From Gautieria morchelliformis (lineage: Eukaryota > Basidiomycota > Agaricomycetes > Gomphales > Gomphaceae), in contig WHVA01000106.1 in assembly GCA_015179125.1 (NCBI GenBank), forward strand, positions 186,001-250,000: a stretch of 64,000 nt of DNA. The letters are read 5' to 3'. Made by a program: the position numbers and the translations under genes. How positions within the stretch are numbered: the first letter of the stretch is position 1; the number at the start of each line of letters is the position of its first letter. Shown one piece after another: positions 20,158 through 32,040 of this stretch. The notes under the pieces were generated by a model. It was not told where the DNA came from. It ran no database searches and saw nothing but the letters and a program-made list of their open reading frames with translations.

Positions 20158-22444
20158 TGTCAAGATTGGTTGTTAGGCATTAATATCATGTATTAGTGCA
20201 GCGAATTGTCATGACCTGTCTATTTCCCTTACCCTGCTGCCTCTATGTTCCCCCTCATCACTCCCTAGCATCTTCACCAGAGTTCGCCTCACCCTTCGAC
20301 CACTCTTCCTCTACATCCGCCCCATTCACTGTTCGCCCCATTTGCTGTTCACCCCATTCTCCAAACTGCTATTTGCTGCTCACACATTTCGCCAGCAGGC
20401 ACGCCATCAAATACGATCGATACCATTTACCCGGTGTGATGGTTGATCACTAGCCCCATCATCTTCTCGATTCAACCTCCTTTAGGTGTTCATATGGTCA
20501 GGATGCATTCGCGGGGCACCGTACCTGTAGGTCGTGTGGGATCAACCCAGCAGACGAAGAGTCTGTGCAGGGCAGTGTATATGCAGGTCCCAAGACATGG
20601 TTTAGTACACAGGTGCCTTTGCCACCTTTACTCTCCATCATTTCATGTTCACCCTCTTCTCTCACTCTATTGTATGTTTATTTCATCTATGTTGCATCAT
20701 GACTGCGCACCCCTATCCAACCCTGACTTGTGACGGCCTCTTTCCTATTCGCTGATACCTTACGAGCATTCGATATAAGTAGTTTACATTCGCATGTATA
20801 TTCCCCAGTTCAATTATCATATGTCCATCTTGTGCAAACTTGACCTCGCTGTGATCATTGTCTTGAGCCTTCTCCTGTAGGTTCCTATCTTCGACCAGAA
20901 GAGGACTTAGGCATCACTGGTGAGTTCTCATACTTCATCTTCATTACCTTAGCCTTCGAACTATTTTCTGTGCTGTCGGCGAAGGGATTGTCGCTACTTA
21001 GACAGCCCTTCTGTGACACCTTGCACGTTACATCATCAAGTGCCACAGGATATTTTGCTACGACTGTAGATAGGGCAAGCTCCCTTCGGGCAACCCTCTT
21101 ATCTTGTGAACATTTGTTGGTTCACCTATTTGCCAAATGGCATACTGATTCACACAAGTTATTTGGGCATTCACTGTGTTCACTAATACACGATATTAAC
21201 GCCTAAAAACCAATCTTGACACAAATGCCCGAATAACTTGTGCGAATAAGTATGCCGTTCGGCGAATAGGTGAACCAACAAATGTCCACAAGATAAGAGG
21301 GTTGCCCGAACGGAGCTTGCCGTATCTACAGTCATAGCGAAATAGCCCATGGCACTTGATGATGTAACGTGCAAGGTGTCACGGAAAGGCTGTCTAAGTA
21401 GCGACAATCCCTTCGCCGGCGAAGGTGCTCCTTCAGAGCCCTTCGCCGACAGCACAGAAAATAGTTCGGAGGCTAAGGTAACAAAGATGAAGTATGAGAA
21501 CTCACCAGTGATGCCTAAGTCCTCTTCTGGTCGAAGATAGAAATCTTCAGGAGAAGGCTCAAGGTGATGATCACAGCGAGGTCAAGTTTGCACAAGATGA
21601 ACGACGTATGATAATTGAACTGGAGAATATACATGCGAATGTAAACTACTTATATCGAATGCTTGTAAGGTATCAGCAAATAGGAAAGAGGCCGTCGTGA
21701 GCCAGGGGTGGATAGGGGTGCACAGTCATGATACAACATAGATGGAATAAACATACAATAGAGTGAGGGAAGAGTGCAAACATGAAACGATGGAGAATAA
21801 AGGTGGCGAATGCACTTATGTACGAAACCATGTCTTGGGACCTGCATACATGCTACCCTGCATGGACTCTTCATCTACTGGGTTGATCCCACACGACCTA
21901 CAGACGGGACGTCCCGCGAACACATCCTGGCCATATGAACACCCAAAGGGGTTGGATCTAGAAGCTGATGGGACCAGTGATAAGCCATCATACCGGATAG
22001 GGGACGTCGATCGTGTTTGATGGTGTGCCTGCTGGCGAATGATGCGAGCAGCGAATAGTTGTTCAGCGAATGTGACAAAGGGCGAACGGAGAGGACATAG
22101 GGGAGGAGTGGTCGAAGTGAGGGGCAAAGCCGGGCAAAAGCAGAGGAGGTGTGGCGAAAGGGGAAACGGGGATAACTAGGTGCAGGAAATACACAAGTCG
22201 TGACAATCCGATCATAGGAACAATATCAACAGAGGGTTGAGCGGAGGAGGTGATAGGACCAGTGATGAACCACCAAGTCGGTCCAAAGACGTCGATCATG
22301 CTTTGATGGCGTGGCTATGGTGAATGGCGTGAACAGCGAAGATCGGTCGCCGAACATTGCACGGGCAATCGGAGCAAACACGGAGGTGGAGTGAGGAATG
22401 AGAGGACAGAGTATGCGAGTATGGGAAATAAATGCGTCATGACA
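20158..22444 (-). mobile_element. Solo family-A LTR, copy 3 (long form, minus), perfect TSD, itself split
   Basis: Starts TGTCAAGATTGG at 20158 and ends CATGACA at 22444, flanked by CCCTT at 20153-20157 and 22445-22449. Its first 49 bp are separated from the rest by copy 4 (20207-21221). Without that insertion it measures about 1267 bp, the same as the long form at 8405-9678. Confidence 0.92.
20207..21221 (+). mobile_element. Solo family-A LTR, copy 4 (short form), nested in copy 3
   Basis: 1015 bp, TGTCATGACC to TCTTGACA. Flanks CGAAT (20202-20206) and CAAAT (21222-21226) are a one-mismatch TSD, and removing one copy restores the continuous sequence of copy 3. The short form lacks the first ~240 bp of the long form. 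Copies 3 and 4 lie in opposite orientation, making a near-1-kb palindrome. Confidence 0.9.
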
Positions 22445-22515
22445 CCCTTAAGGCAATGCAACTGGACTAGCTTAGCTAAGCACTGTACAGTTCTTGCGTG
22501 GGAACCGCGCAGCGG

Positions 22516-23755
22516 TGTCAAGATTGGTTTTTGGGCGTTAATATCGTGTATTAGTGAACGCAGTGAATGCCCAAATAACTTGTGCGATTAAGTATGCCGT
22601 TTGGCGAATAGGTGAACCGATAAATGTTCACAAGATAAGAGGGTTGCCCGAACGGGGCTCGCCCTATCTACAGTCATAGCGAAATAGCCCGTGGCACTTG
22701 ACGATGTAACGTGCAAGCTGTCACGGAAGGGTTGTCTAAGTAGCGACAATCCCTTCGCCGACAGCACAGAAAATAGTTTGAAGGCTAAGGTAACGAAGAT
22801 GAAGTATGAGAACTCACTAGTGATACCTAAGTCCTCTGCTGGTTGAAGATAGAAATCTCCAAGAGAAGGCTCAAGACGATGATCACAGCGAGGTCAAGTT
22901 TGCACAAGGTGAACGATGTATGATAATTGAACTGGGGAATGTACATGCGAATGCAAACTACTTATATAGAATGCTCGTAAGGTATTAGCGAATAGGAAAG
23001 AGGCCGTTCCGAGTTAGGGTTGGATAGGGGTGTGCAGTCATGATACAACATAGATGGAATAAACATACAATAGAGTGAGGGAAGAGTGCAAACATGAAAC
23101 GACAGAGAGTAAAGGTGGCGAAGGCACTTATGTATGAAACCATGTCTTGGGACCTGCATATATGCTACCCTGCACGGACTCTTCGTCTACGGGGTTGATC
23201 CCACAAGACCTACGGAAGGGACGTCCCGCAAACACATCCTAGCCATATGAACACCCAAAGGGGTTGGATCGAGAAGCTGATGGGAGTAATAATGAGCAAT
23301 AATACCGGGGAGGGGGCGTCGATTGTGTTGTGATGGTGTGCCTGTTGGCAAATGATGCGAGCAAAGAATCACCATTTGGCGAAATGCGAGGAAGGGCGAA
23401 TGGAGATAACATAGGGAGGAGTGGTCGACGTGGGGGCTAAGCCAAGCGAACACGGGGGAGGAGTGGCGAAAGGGGAAATGGGGGTAACAAGGTGCAGGAA
23501 GTACATAAGCCATGACAATATGATCATAGGAACACCATCGAAAGAGAGTTGAGCAGAGGAGGTGATAGGCCCAGTGATGACTACTAAGTCGGTTCAAAGA
23601 CGTCGATCGTGCTCCGACGGTGTGGCTATGGTGAATGGCGTGAACAGCGAAGATCGGTCGCCGAACACGGCAAGGGCGATCGGAGCGAACACGGAGGTGG
23701 AGTGGGGAGTGGAAGAACTGAGGAGCTGAGTATGAGAAGTAAATGCGTCATGACA
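22516..23755 (-). mobile_element. Solo family-A LTR, copy 5 (long form, minus)
   Basis: 1240 bp, TGTCAAGATTGG to CATGACA. Flanked by AGCGG (22511-22515) and GGCGG (23756-23760), one mismatch. It lies in the same gypsy LTR as copy 3, 71 bp downstream of it. Confidence 0.9.
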
Positions 23756-24089
23756 GGCGGTTCCCCAGATCTTACCTTACAACTTTCACTACGTAGCACA
23801 TGGAATTACCACATCTCGGTCAAGTTCCGCTTGCCCTTGTGACACAAGGCCTTAAGATTCACTATCTTACACCTTTTTGAACTTCCTGCAGTTGTTAGCC
23901 AAGCGAACAACTGAATTGTGGAAATCCGCGCGATCGTGAAAAAGATCGCAGTGTCGACAGCTGTTTGCCGTCGAACATCATCCAGTACACCCTCTACTGT
24001 CGACTGCAAGCATGATGATTCCACGCAGTCAAAGAAGGATGTGAGCCTCTAGCTCGTGGACAACCCCCCAGGCACAGCCTAGCGACACA

Positions 24090-27000
24090 ATGGCTGACGC
24101 TACCCTGGACCAAGAGTCCAGGATGCCAGAAGACAGAGAGATCGTAGATCTCCCCACGCTCGTCCCCCCAATCGAGGACAAGCAAGGACTTGACCACATG
24201 TCACCCAGCGTGGCCAAAGAGGGGACACAGATAGACAACAATCCGGCATCCCCACCCCACTCCCCCTGGCCCCAGGACAAGGACAAGGGTAGAGATGTCT
24301 CACCATCGTCAGATGGCAGAGCCTCAAGAGTGGGGAATGCTTTGAGATGTTCTCAAAGTAGAAACTCAGCCCTCCGCTCACAAAGTCGAGCGATGACCAT
24401 CGTCCCAGACGGGGCACGAACAACCCAAAAGAGGAGCCCTGACGATGACGGGCAAGCCTCGGAATAGTCGAGATTGAGTCGCAAAAGCTTGAGGAAGCAT
24501 GGCATCCACGACGAGATGGCAGATGCTATGGCCAAGCAAGTGCAAGATGCACTGCACTGAAACATGCTCACAGGCCATAAGCATGAGCACATATCGTCGC
24601 ATCTCAACGATATCACAACATCCCTAATGCAGTTCAGTAAGGAACTACACCAAACAGAGGAGATCCAAAAACGGGATGTGGTGTCACTAGAGGACATGCA
24701 AAAGGCCCTTCACTCACACGAAGAGCCCATAGCATCCATCAGGAGTGTACCCCACGCCGTGGCGATCGAACATGCTCACCCCCCGACAACCAATGACAAC
24801 AGGAGCAGGACTGACAATGCATGCCGCCGCTGGCCACCCCTGTCAAACAAGATGTACAATTCAGAAGTGAATCGCACGTGGAACCGGCTGCACCAATGAG
24901 CAGCCGCAAGACAATCCAACAGATCATCAGAGAACAGGTTGTCTCAGAGCCTGACTCTGAGACCACGACGGAGAGCCTAGAGCTCAAGGCCGTGCACTGG
25001 CAAAGGAAAGAAGCCAGTGCGGCGCGTTGCCACACACGGGCTCTCGAGCTGTTAGTGCAGAACGCTGCAGCTGCTGTGGCCCAAGGCCACACTGACCGGC
25101 AGCCTGACGAGCTGCTCACGTGTGCCATACAGGATGCACGACAAGCGCCCGCAGCCTACAATAGCTGGCTGCGCCTGCGCAACGCAGGACTGATGGGCGA
25201 CACACGTCACGCGCCCCCACCAGAAACCCATGCACCTGAGGCGCCCGGCCCAGAGCCAGACCCGGCCCGGTCAGAGGCTACACTGACATGGCCCATGCGA
25301 CAACACAGCCACATGACTGGTCCATGGCCCCAACTGAGGGCCAGGGCCTACCGGACCAGCCAGAAAGCATGCAAGAGCCATACGACGGTATCACACGAAT
25401 GATACACGTCGCAATGGCCAATGCCATAGACACAGACCCTGAAACGTCCGTGCTGGCGAAGGCCGGTGTAAAGCTGGCCCATCCTGAGCCATATGCAGGA
25501 GGGTCCGACCTCAAAGAGTTCGAGGTCTTCATCACAGCCATCTTGAGATGGCTCAAGATGAACTGCCTGTTGCGACCGACAAGCATTGATATGCAGGTCG
25601 GGTACGTGGGCACTGACCTCACCAGCAAAGCCCAAAAAGGGTTTCTTTGAAATGTTCCACGTTTTGACTGCCAGGTGCATGATTGGACCTTAGAGACAGC
25701 GATGCAGGGCCTGCAGAAGCGGTTCCTGCACACCCTGACGTACCATCATGCGTCGAACCTGTTCGACGCGGTCATGCAGGGCACAAAGACCATTCAGGAA
25801 ATGCTGGACGACCTCACAAAATACGCAGCTCGCATGATACAGCCGCCCAACAACTACATGTTCCGGAGATGGTTCATGTCAGCATTGCGCGAAACACTGC
25901 GCAATGAGGCCCTCAAGAAGGGCTACAACGCAGAAAGCAGCTCCATCAAGCAGCTCTTCAAAGCAGCCCACATGATCGAGGAAGCATCCCGCTACAACAT
26001 GGGGATGCATCAGGCAGAGAGCACAGCCGCAACAGCCAGCACGTCATGGTTTGCGGAGAGAAAAACCGGCGTCGCAGACAGGCCCGAGCAGGCCTACCCC
26101 TTTCCAGAGGAGCAGGACATCCCAACATCCACCGCCGCCCCATCCTGCCCCGGCAGGATGGCCACCTGAGACTAAACAGCCTCAGGCATCGGGAAGCTCA
26201 TCGAAGCTGAACTTCCCTCCAAAACCAGCGGGTCGACCACCAGATTGACCCGGCAATGCTCCAAGCAGTGTCACATGCTTTGAATGTGGCCAGCCAGGGC
26301 ACAGAAAAGCGGAGTGTCCACGGCTCAAGTCCGGCATATGGACAGCAGTCGCAAGACACAGCGACGACGAGGATCTGGACATGGATCCCGACCACACCCC
26401 TCTTCCGCAAATTGATGAAGAGGGGGAGGGTGAGCCTCAAAATGATGAGGATCAGAGAGATGCAGAGGCTCCCATAGACGAATGGGAGCCCGAGCCCTCC
26501 CAGTATTACAACTGGGATGAAGAAACAGCAGACAATCAGACCACATACAGATCCAGCATGATTAGAGTCGCGCCGGACAACGACGGGACCGCCAAAGTAA
26601 TGGCAGCCCGCACAGCAGCTGCCCCTGACAAGGCGGCTGTGCCGATGTATCACCATCGGAGCAAGCAGCAATAGCGCCCCGCATGGCCGCAACACGAAAC
26701 CCGTACCCTGTCGGGGTACTGGGAAATCAACGGCATGAAGGCCCACTGTCTCCTCAACAGTGGGAGTGAAGGGGTGTTGATCTCCCCTGAATTCATGCAG
26801 GCCACGGGCATGAAGACATTTTCCCTAGAACAGCCAATTGCGCTGCAATTGGCATGCATCGGTAGTCATTCCACAATCAACTATGGAACAAACATGACCA
26901 TTAAATTCGGTCATAAACTCCACGACGAGTATTTCGATGTAGCAAACGTCAAATACTATGACGTGATCCTCGGAACACCTTTCCTGAGGAAGCTAGGTGT

Positions 27001-27154
27001 CACCCTGGACTTCTCTAGCCCAGGGACGATTCATATAGGGGACGAAAAAATCCCCATGGGCAAAGTATCTTTTGACGAAGATTCGTCAAAAGAGGACCAG
27101 ACACCGAAGGTGAGCAGGCTCACCTCCGGGCCACGGTCCACTCAAGCCCATTGA
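24090..27154 (+). pseudogene. gag: Gag and protease region of the decayed gypsy copy
   Basis: The frames at 24090-24467, 24564-24899, 24821-25650, 25675-26169 and 26256-27154 together cover the gag-protease of element 2. The N-terminal ATLDQESR block, GKGRDVSPSSD, the HPEPYAGGSDL core, the AARMIQPP block and the protease-like end ILGTPFLRK are all recognisable. The CCHC knuckle is split by a frameshift (CFECGQPGH at about 26278). The protease-like motif reads NSGSEG, where D-S/T-G is expected. Several stops and indels; not functional. The TGA at 25648-25650 falls at the same codon as a TGA in element 2 (58248-58250). Confidence 0.88.
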
Positions 27155-27310
27155 AGCCAGGAGGGCAAGTTGCAAAACGACTCGTCCTCAAACTCTCCCT
27201 ATACACGCAGGGAGAGATGCGCCCATCTGATGATAAAGGCATTGGGGAAGAAGAAGGCGCTCCCGCGCTCTGCGGGACAGAATAGATGCACAAGCCACTT
27301 AATGGTGTCT

Positions 27311-29175
27311 TGTTCTGCTGCCATGGACACGACGGAGAGAGAGCGGGGGCCAGTGTACATTTTTGAACACTTGGACATCCTTGGTTCACAGTGATTCCAA
27401 ATGTTCAACCACCTGGCCTGCTGCCGATGGCAGGAAACCCTACTATATCCTAGCTAGAGTCGAGGTGCCTTTTGATTTCTATTCGCAAGATTTTCTGAGG
27501 TGTACTGTCATAGTGTACCATATGCGGTCTGGTTAATGTACAGACGCACAGACCTTTGGGGACCTGATGGTGTGTTGTTTAGCCCTTGCCCCGGCCCTTT
27601 TGTGATGCTGGCCTGTCTAGCCTCGGAATTTGATCCAAATCGGTTTTTGGATGCCAGACATCACAAGGTACTTCCTCAAGGCCTCATTTCTGAACAAGTC
27701 ATGCCTTCTAATATGTCTATGCACCACAAGTACCTCACTCCCAGTCCGTACATCTTTTTGCGCCAGCAGGTTATACTTTTCTTTAGCTGTGCCCTCCCAA
27801 CCCGTCCTCGTGGCTATGTCCTATTAGCGTGCCGCGTGTGGCCCCACTCCCATTGAGCTATCTATATTGTTTTTGATATCCCGCGGTGGCTGTTGTCAGT
27901 CATCAGACTCGGCTACCCACCATCGCAGCCCACACGGTCCTGCCGGCGCCACCTCCACCCAGCATGTCGACCATGGCCAGGTGGTTGACGTCCCAACCCG
28001 TGTCCCCACCGCCACTCCCCATCCGCGAGCCTCTCATCGACGACCACCACCCACTCGTACGCATCCAACACTCGCGACCTGTCGCCGTCGATCTCCTCGT
28101 GTCTCCCAAATTGGAAGTGGACACGGACACGGCGTCCATCAAGACCCTGACCGTCGCGCAGTTTGCGCATGTCCTTGCTGGGGGGGAGGGTGACCCGCAC
28201 GTGTTCCACGATGAGAGCCCCGCTGCATCTGCACCTCGGAACCCACAATTGAGCACCTGTTGGTGTTGGTGATAGTTACTGCGTTGACAGAGGATATGGC
28301 GCTGGAAGGTGCGGGGTTAGTACGGAACTGCAAGACGGACAGGAGACGAGTGAGAGGAATCAAAGCGAAGCCTATTCCGCTGCGGAAGATTAGGTGATGG
28401 CTTGGAGCCATTAGGAGGGTGGCGCTATGTTTTGTGAGGCTGCTACTAGGTGGAGTTGTCGAAGTCTTTGGAGGTTAGAGGCTTGTGTTGGGTATGTGGG
28501 TTGGAAGTGGTTGGATTTGGCTTTTGGCAGATGGGGCTCGTGAAACGCCTGTAAAGACAGCGGGCTTGCAGGGTCAGAGTAGTTACTGGACACTCTTGGG
28601 GCTTGAGAGGATTTGGAGAAGGAGTCCCTGGGGACTGTACGATCGCTGTCCGCTGAGCGAGTACTGCTGTAACGGGACGTGGGGGGATTGTAAATGTTGG
28701 GAGGGGAGACGGACTGGAGGGACAAGTGTCGCGTTTGGAGGTCTGGTAGCAGACTGTTTTGTGGCTGGTACCTGGGCACCGGATGTTAACTAGTCAAGCT
28801 GCACGTGTGATATAACAGCGGGATAGATCGCGTGGGTGAAATGCTTACTTGCGGTGATGCACATATTGTGGGCACGACAATGGATCCACGAAACTTTGCC
28901 CAGGCGGTGCACAGAGCTCACTCACTGCACGCGTTGCCCCTCAGACAGCGTGGACCAGCTATACTTGCGAGCTAGCTATTTTATCCAGGGATAGGGAGGG
29001 ACGAAAGAACACAACGGGCGGAGGACCGAGCCGAGCACGGCTTGGCCTCGCACACAAGATCAATGGGCCTAGACTTCACCAACCACCAGTTCCCGCAGGG
29101 AACAGACAGTCAGCCCATTGGTCGACTCACCCATAGGAAAGTGGAGTACGCACAAGCACAATAACATTTGTTAAG
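27311..29175. other. No recognised gene over 1.9 kb
   Basis: A few open frames exist on both strands (27886-28272 plus, 28411-28779 minus). They are Pro/Ser/Thr-rich and overlap frames on the other strand, so I do not call them. Part of the right side (about 28850-29175) may be the 3' end of the Ngaro-like element, whose terminal split direct repeats I could not identify. Confidence 0.4.
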
Positions 29176-30060
29176 CTAAGAGACACTGTCTGAAGGAGGA
29201 CATGGTAGTAAGAATATACAAAAGCCATGGCCGAGAACGGGGGGGAGGTCGGCCAGGGACCAAATCTCACGGCAACAGGCAAGGAACCATTTCCTACTCA
29301 TTGGAGCCCATGAGCCGTCCACGGTCTCAAAAGCAAAGAGAGGCGCATCCAAAGGGATGGCACAGTTGGAAGCGAGATGGTGCCGGAAGGCAGCAGTGGG
29401 GGAGCATGAGCAGGCGGAATCCGTCAGGTGGATGTCATCCCCATCTGGCTTTGTCTTGGAGCGAGGAATGTGAAAGGAGACGTAAACGCAGCGGTTGGTG
29501 GCAATGCCATGCTTGATGCGCGTAGAACGCGACACATGCTGGGCAGGATCAAAGTGATCATCGATGAGAAGCTCGCCAAGGCGTGAGCAGGACCAGAAGG
29601 CGACGCAAGCAACGGTGAAGACAGCAATGTCGAAAGAATTGGTTAGGGCCAGATGGGCGCAGAGAGCACGGAGATGCTGCATGGTAACCGGGTCACGTTT
29701 GGGCAAAGAAGATGAAGGAGGCGCGAAATGAGCAGCACCCCGAATGGAACGTTCCAGCATGTCCCCGCCAAGCCAAGGGGTGCCATTGATCTGATGCCAC
29801 AGCTTCAAGCCCACCAGCCAATGCCGCATCGCGGCTTTGCTGACCAAGCCCGCACCCCGTGTGGTAATAAAAATGCTCAGCAAGGCCTCGGAGGCTGGCA
29901 TATGCAAATGTTCTGGAATACGGTAGTCATCACAGAAGCGCATAAAGCGGACAAGGCCAGCGGCATAAGTAGATAATGTAGAACACTGTACAGAACTGGC
30001 TAGAACAAAACGTCTGCGCACAACTAAGGAAGGGGGAATGGTGAGGGACATGTCACGCAT
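29176..30060 (-). pseudogene. Tyrosine recombinase of the Ngaro-like element, C-terminally damaged
   Basis: 294 codons open. The N-terminal SAM-like core-binding part (TLSTYAAGLVRFMRFCDDY) is followed by the catalytic half. The first catalytic Arg is in SCSRLGELLIDD, within the usual R-x-x-E-like context. The expected H-x-x-R box reads HGFC, so the second arginine is replaced, and the frame ends soon after without the conserved tyrosine. This enzyme would have integrated a circular DNA form; as it stands it cannot. Confidence 0.82.
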
Positions 30061-30237
30061 GGCCTGAAGGCCGTAAGGAGAAACCCAATGTACAAAATGA
30101 TCGGGTGCGGAAACAGGAGGTCGAAGTGGGCTGGGATCGAGAACAGACGGTTGGGGTACACCACGACGTGGGAGGCAGCAAGGGAAAGGGAGATGGCCGC
30201 AATGGAATGGGGGGTGGATATGCCAAAAAGTGCTGCA

Positions 30238-32040
30238 TCAGCGTTCTGAGCAGCCGCCGAGTGGGGAAGTGACATGTGATAGAAAGGGGACAAGCTCCAC
30301 AGGCAAGGGGAAGCCGCACTGGAGGTTGGAATCAGAGCCCGGAAGGACACCTCGCGAGATGCAGTCAGCCTCGTTGGCCACGGAAGCCACGTAGACAGGG
30401 GTGATTAGAATGTTGGAGGGAACGAGGGCAGCCGCCATGTGACGAATGGAATTGTTGCGAGCGGTGTTACGAGAGCGACCCTTCTCAAAAGCAATGATGA
30501 CACCGGTATTGTCACCACGGATGATGAGGTTACAGTCAGAAAGGCCCTGCAAAAGGCACCATAGAATGGCCAGCTCGAGAGCAATAGATTCCGCCCAGCC
30601 GATGTCTCAGCCCACGGCCTTCCACCCCTCAGTCAGCCTCCAAGCCGCCCACTTGTCACCCACGGTCAAGCCAATACCCCAGGAAGTAGATGTGTCGACA
30701 TAAATATTGAGGTCACACAGAACGCGTGGCAAGAGGGAGCAAGAAGCGCCCGGGACATCGAGCACACACACCCACCAACGGAGAGCTTCCTTCACCGACG
30801 CTGGAACGTGATGCAGCGCCCAATTGTTCGGAAACTTAGCCATGAACGCACAGAGAGGAGAACGAGCATGACGGCTGTTCTTATACACGAAACAAATATA
30901 CTGCAAAGTCCTCAGGATGCTTGTGCAGTGACAACGAGTGACACGGCGCTCAGCAAGTGACAGGAAAGCCGCGACCTTGGCAAGAGAACGCAGCCTCTTC
31001 TCTTCAGGCAAAGCAACGGTGTGAAGGGAACAATCCCATAAGAAGCCAACAAAGAGAAAAATGAAGGCAAAGACACTGCCCTTGATGTGGACAGGATGCC
31101 AGGGAACACCAAGAGGAGTAGTCACAGCGAAGACGCGATCCAAATCGAAGGAATAGACAAAGCCAGTGTGATCGGAAGTGGAGATGGGAGAACGGAAGAA
31201 AATGAAATCATCGACCCACTTGATCGTGAATTTGATACCATGGAACTCAAGAATATCAATCAGGGTGTCGGCAACAGAGCCTTGAATTCCACCAGCCAGA
31301 GCCAGACCAAACACGGCACAGTGTTCAACCCAAATCTGGTTGTCCCACATCACAGCAATGCAAGGCTTGTGTGCAGGGGAGATAGGTGAGTTACGATACA
31401 CTTTAGCGATATCAATCGAAGCGGCTTGAGTGCCAGGAGGGCAGGAAGAGATCTGGCCAGCAGAACCATGAGTGAGTGAAAAGGGCAGAGGGAGGAGGGG
31501 GATGGGGAGAAGCCACAGGACGGGCGCAGCATGAGAAAACACTCACAAAATCCGCACAATGAGCGGCAGAATAGTAGCAAGTAGGAAAATCGGTAGCGTC
31601 AAGCCAACCGTTTGTAGAACAGCCAGAGGAATCCTCCTTGGACAAGTGACGGATGAGACGTAAGGAGTGAGTGTGAGAACCCGGGTTCTCGACCACGCCA
31701 AGGGGGGACGTTCAAAATGACCATTGAAGATGCGATGCGCATCTGAAACAGAAACGGACCGTCCATGCGGCCCGCAGCAACTTCCTCGGCCAGTGAGGCG
31801 GCAACGTAATCAGGACGTGAGAGAGCTGAGGCAAGGTTCTTCGGAATGAAGGTTTCATTGAGCGGGGGAGGGCTGCCAATGGGAGAGCCATACGTGATAT
31901 GATGGACGAGATTGGAGTAGCGGGACGCAAGGCCCGTATTATGTAAAGCAAGCTGCCATGCGGATGGATTATAAGGAGTGATAAGTTTATACAGGATGCG
32001 AGAGAACTCAGTTTCGGGGACATGCCGAGGCAGCATGATG
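30238..32040 (-). pseudogene. RT-RNase H of the Ngaro-like element
   Basis: RT landmarks: NGWLDATDFPT, then across a 94-nt intron PPGTQAASIDIAKVYRNSP, VEHCAVFGLALAGGIQGS and the catalytic WVDDF. The RNase H domain starts IYVDTSTSWGIGL and continues after a TGA at 30607-30609 (AVG-stop-DIGWAES, a CGA arginine expected) through RGDNTGV and RNTARNNSIR. Frames shift upstream near a run of C at about 31690-31720. Clearly inactive, but the domain order is complete. Confidence 0.82.
31453..31546 (-). other. Probable spliceosomal intron inside the RT gene
   Basis: Minus-strand GTGAGTG ... TGGCCAG, 94 nt (not a multiple of three), pyrimidine-rich before the 3' site. Removing it joins ...CADF to ISSCPPGTQ, restoring the RT frame and conserved motif spacing. 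Confidence 0.65.

Larger units (their letters stand above)
20127..23871 (+). repeat. 5' LTR of the decayed gypsy copy, split twice
   Basis: Pieces 20127-20157, 22450-22515 and 23761-23871 join into about 208 bp. They match the 214-bp LTR of element 2: TGTAAATA start, GCGTGGGAACC in the middle, CTACGTAGYR and CACAAGG words, and end CTTACA followed by cctttttgaact. The joins fall exactly at target-site duplications of the inserted LTRs. Confidence 0.85.
20127..27310 (+). mobile_element. Decayed, pol-less Ty3/gypsy copy related to element 2, with three nested LTRs
   Basis: The 5' LTR (20127-23871, in three pieces) is followed by leader, gag and protease sequence homologous to the minus-strand element at 47958-60227. 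Homology ends at about 27310, shortly after the counterpart of the MVKAMGKRKAGP segment (here MIKALGKKKALP). RT, RNase H, integrase and 3' LTR are absent. The 5' LTR was hit by family-A LTRs at 20158 and 22516. It is a much older insertion than element 2, as judged by stops and divergence. Confidence 0.85.

Noticed and set aside
27886-28779. Pro/Ser-rich ORFs on both strands.
   Set aside because: Overlapping open frames on opposite strands, no motif, no splice structure.
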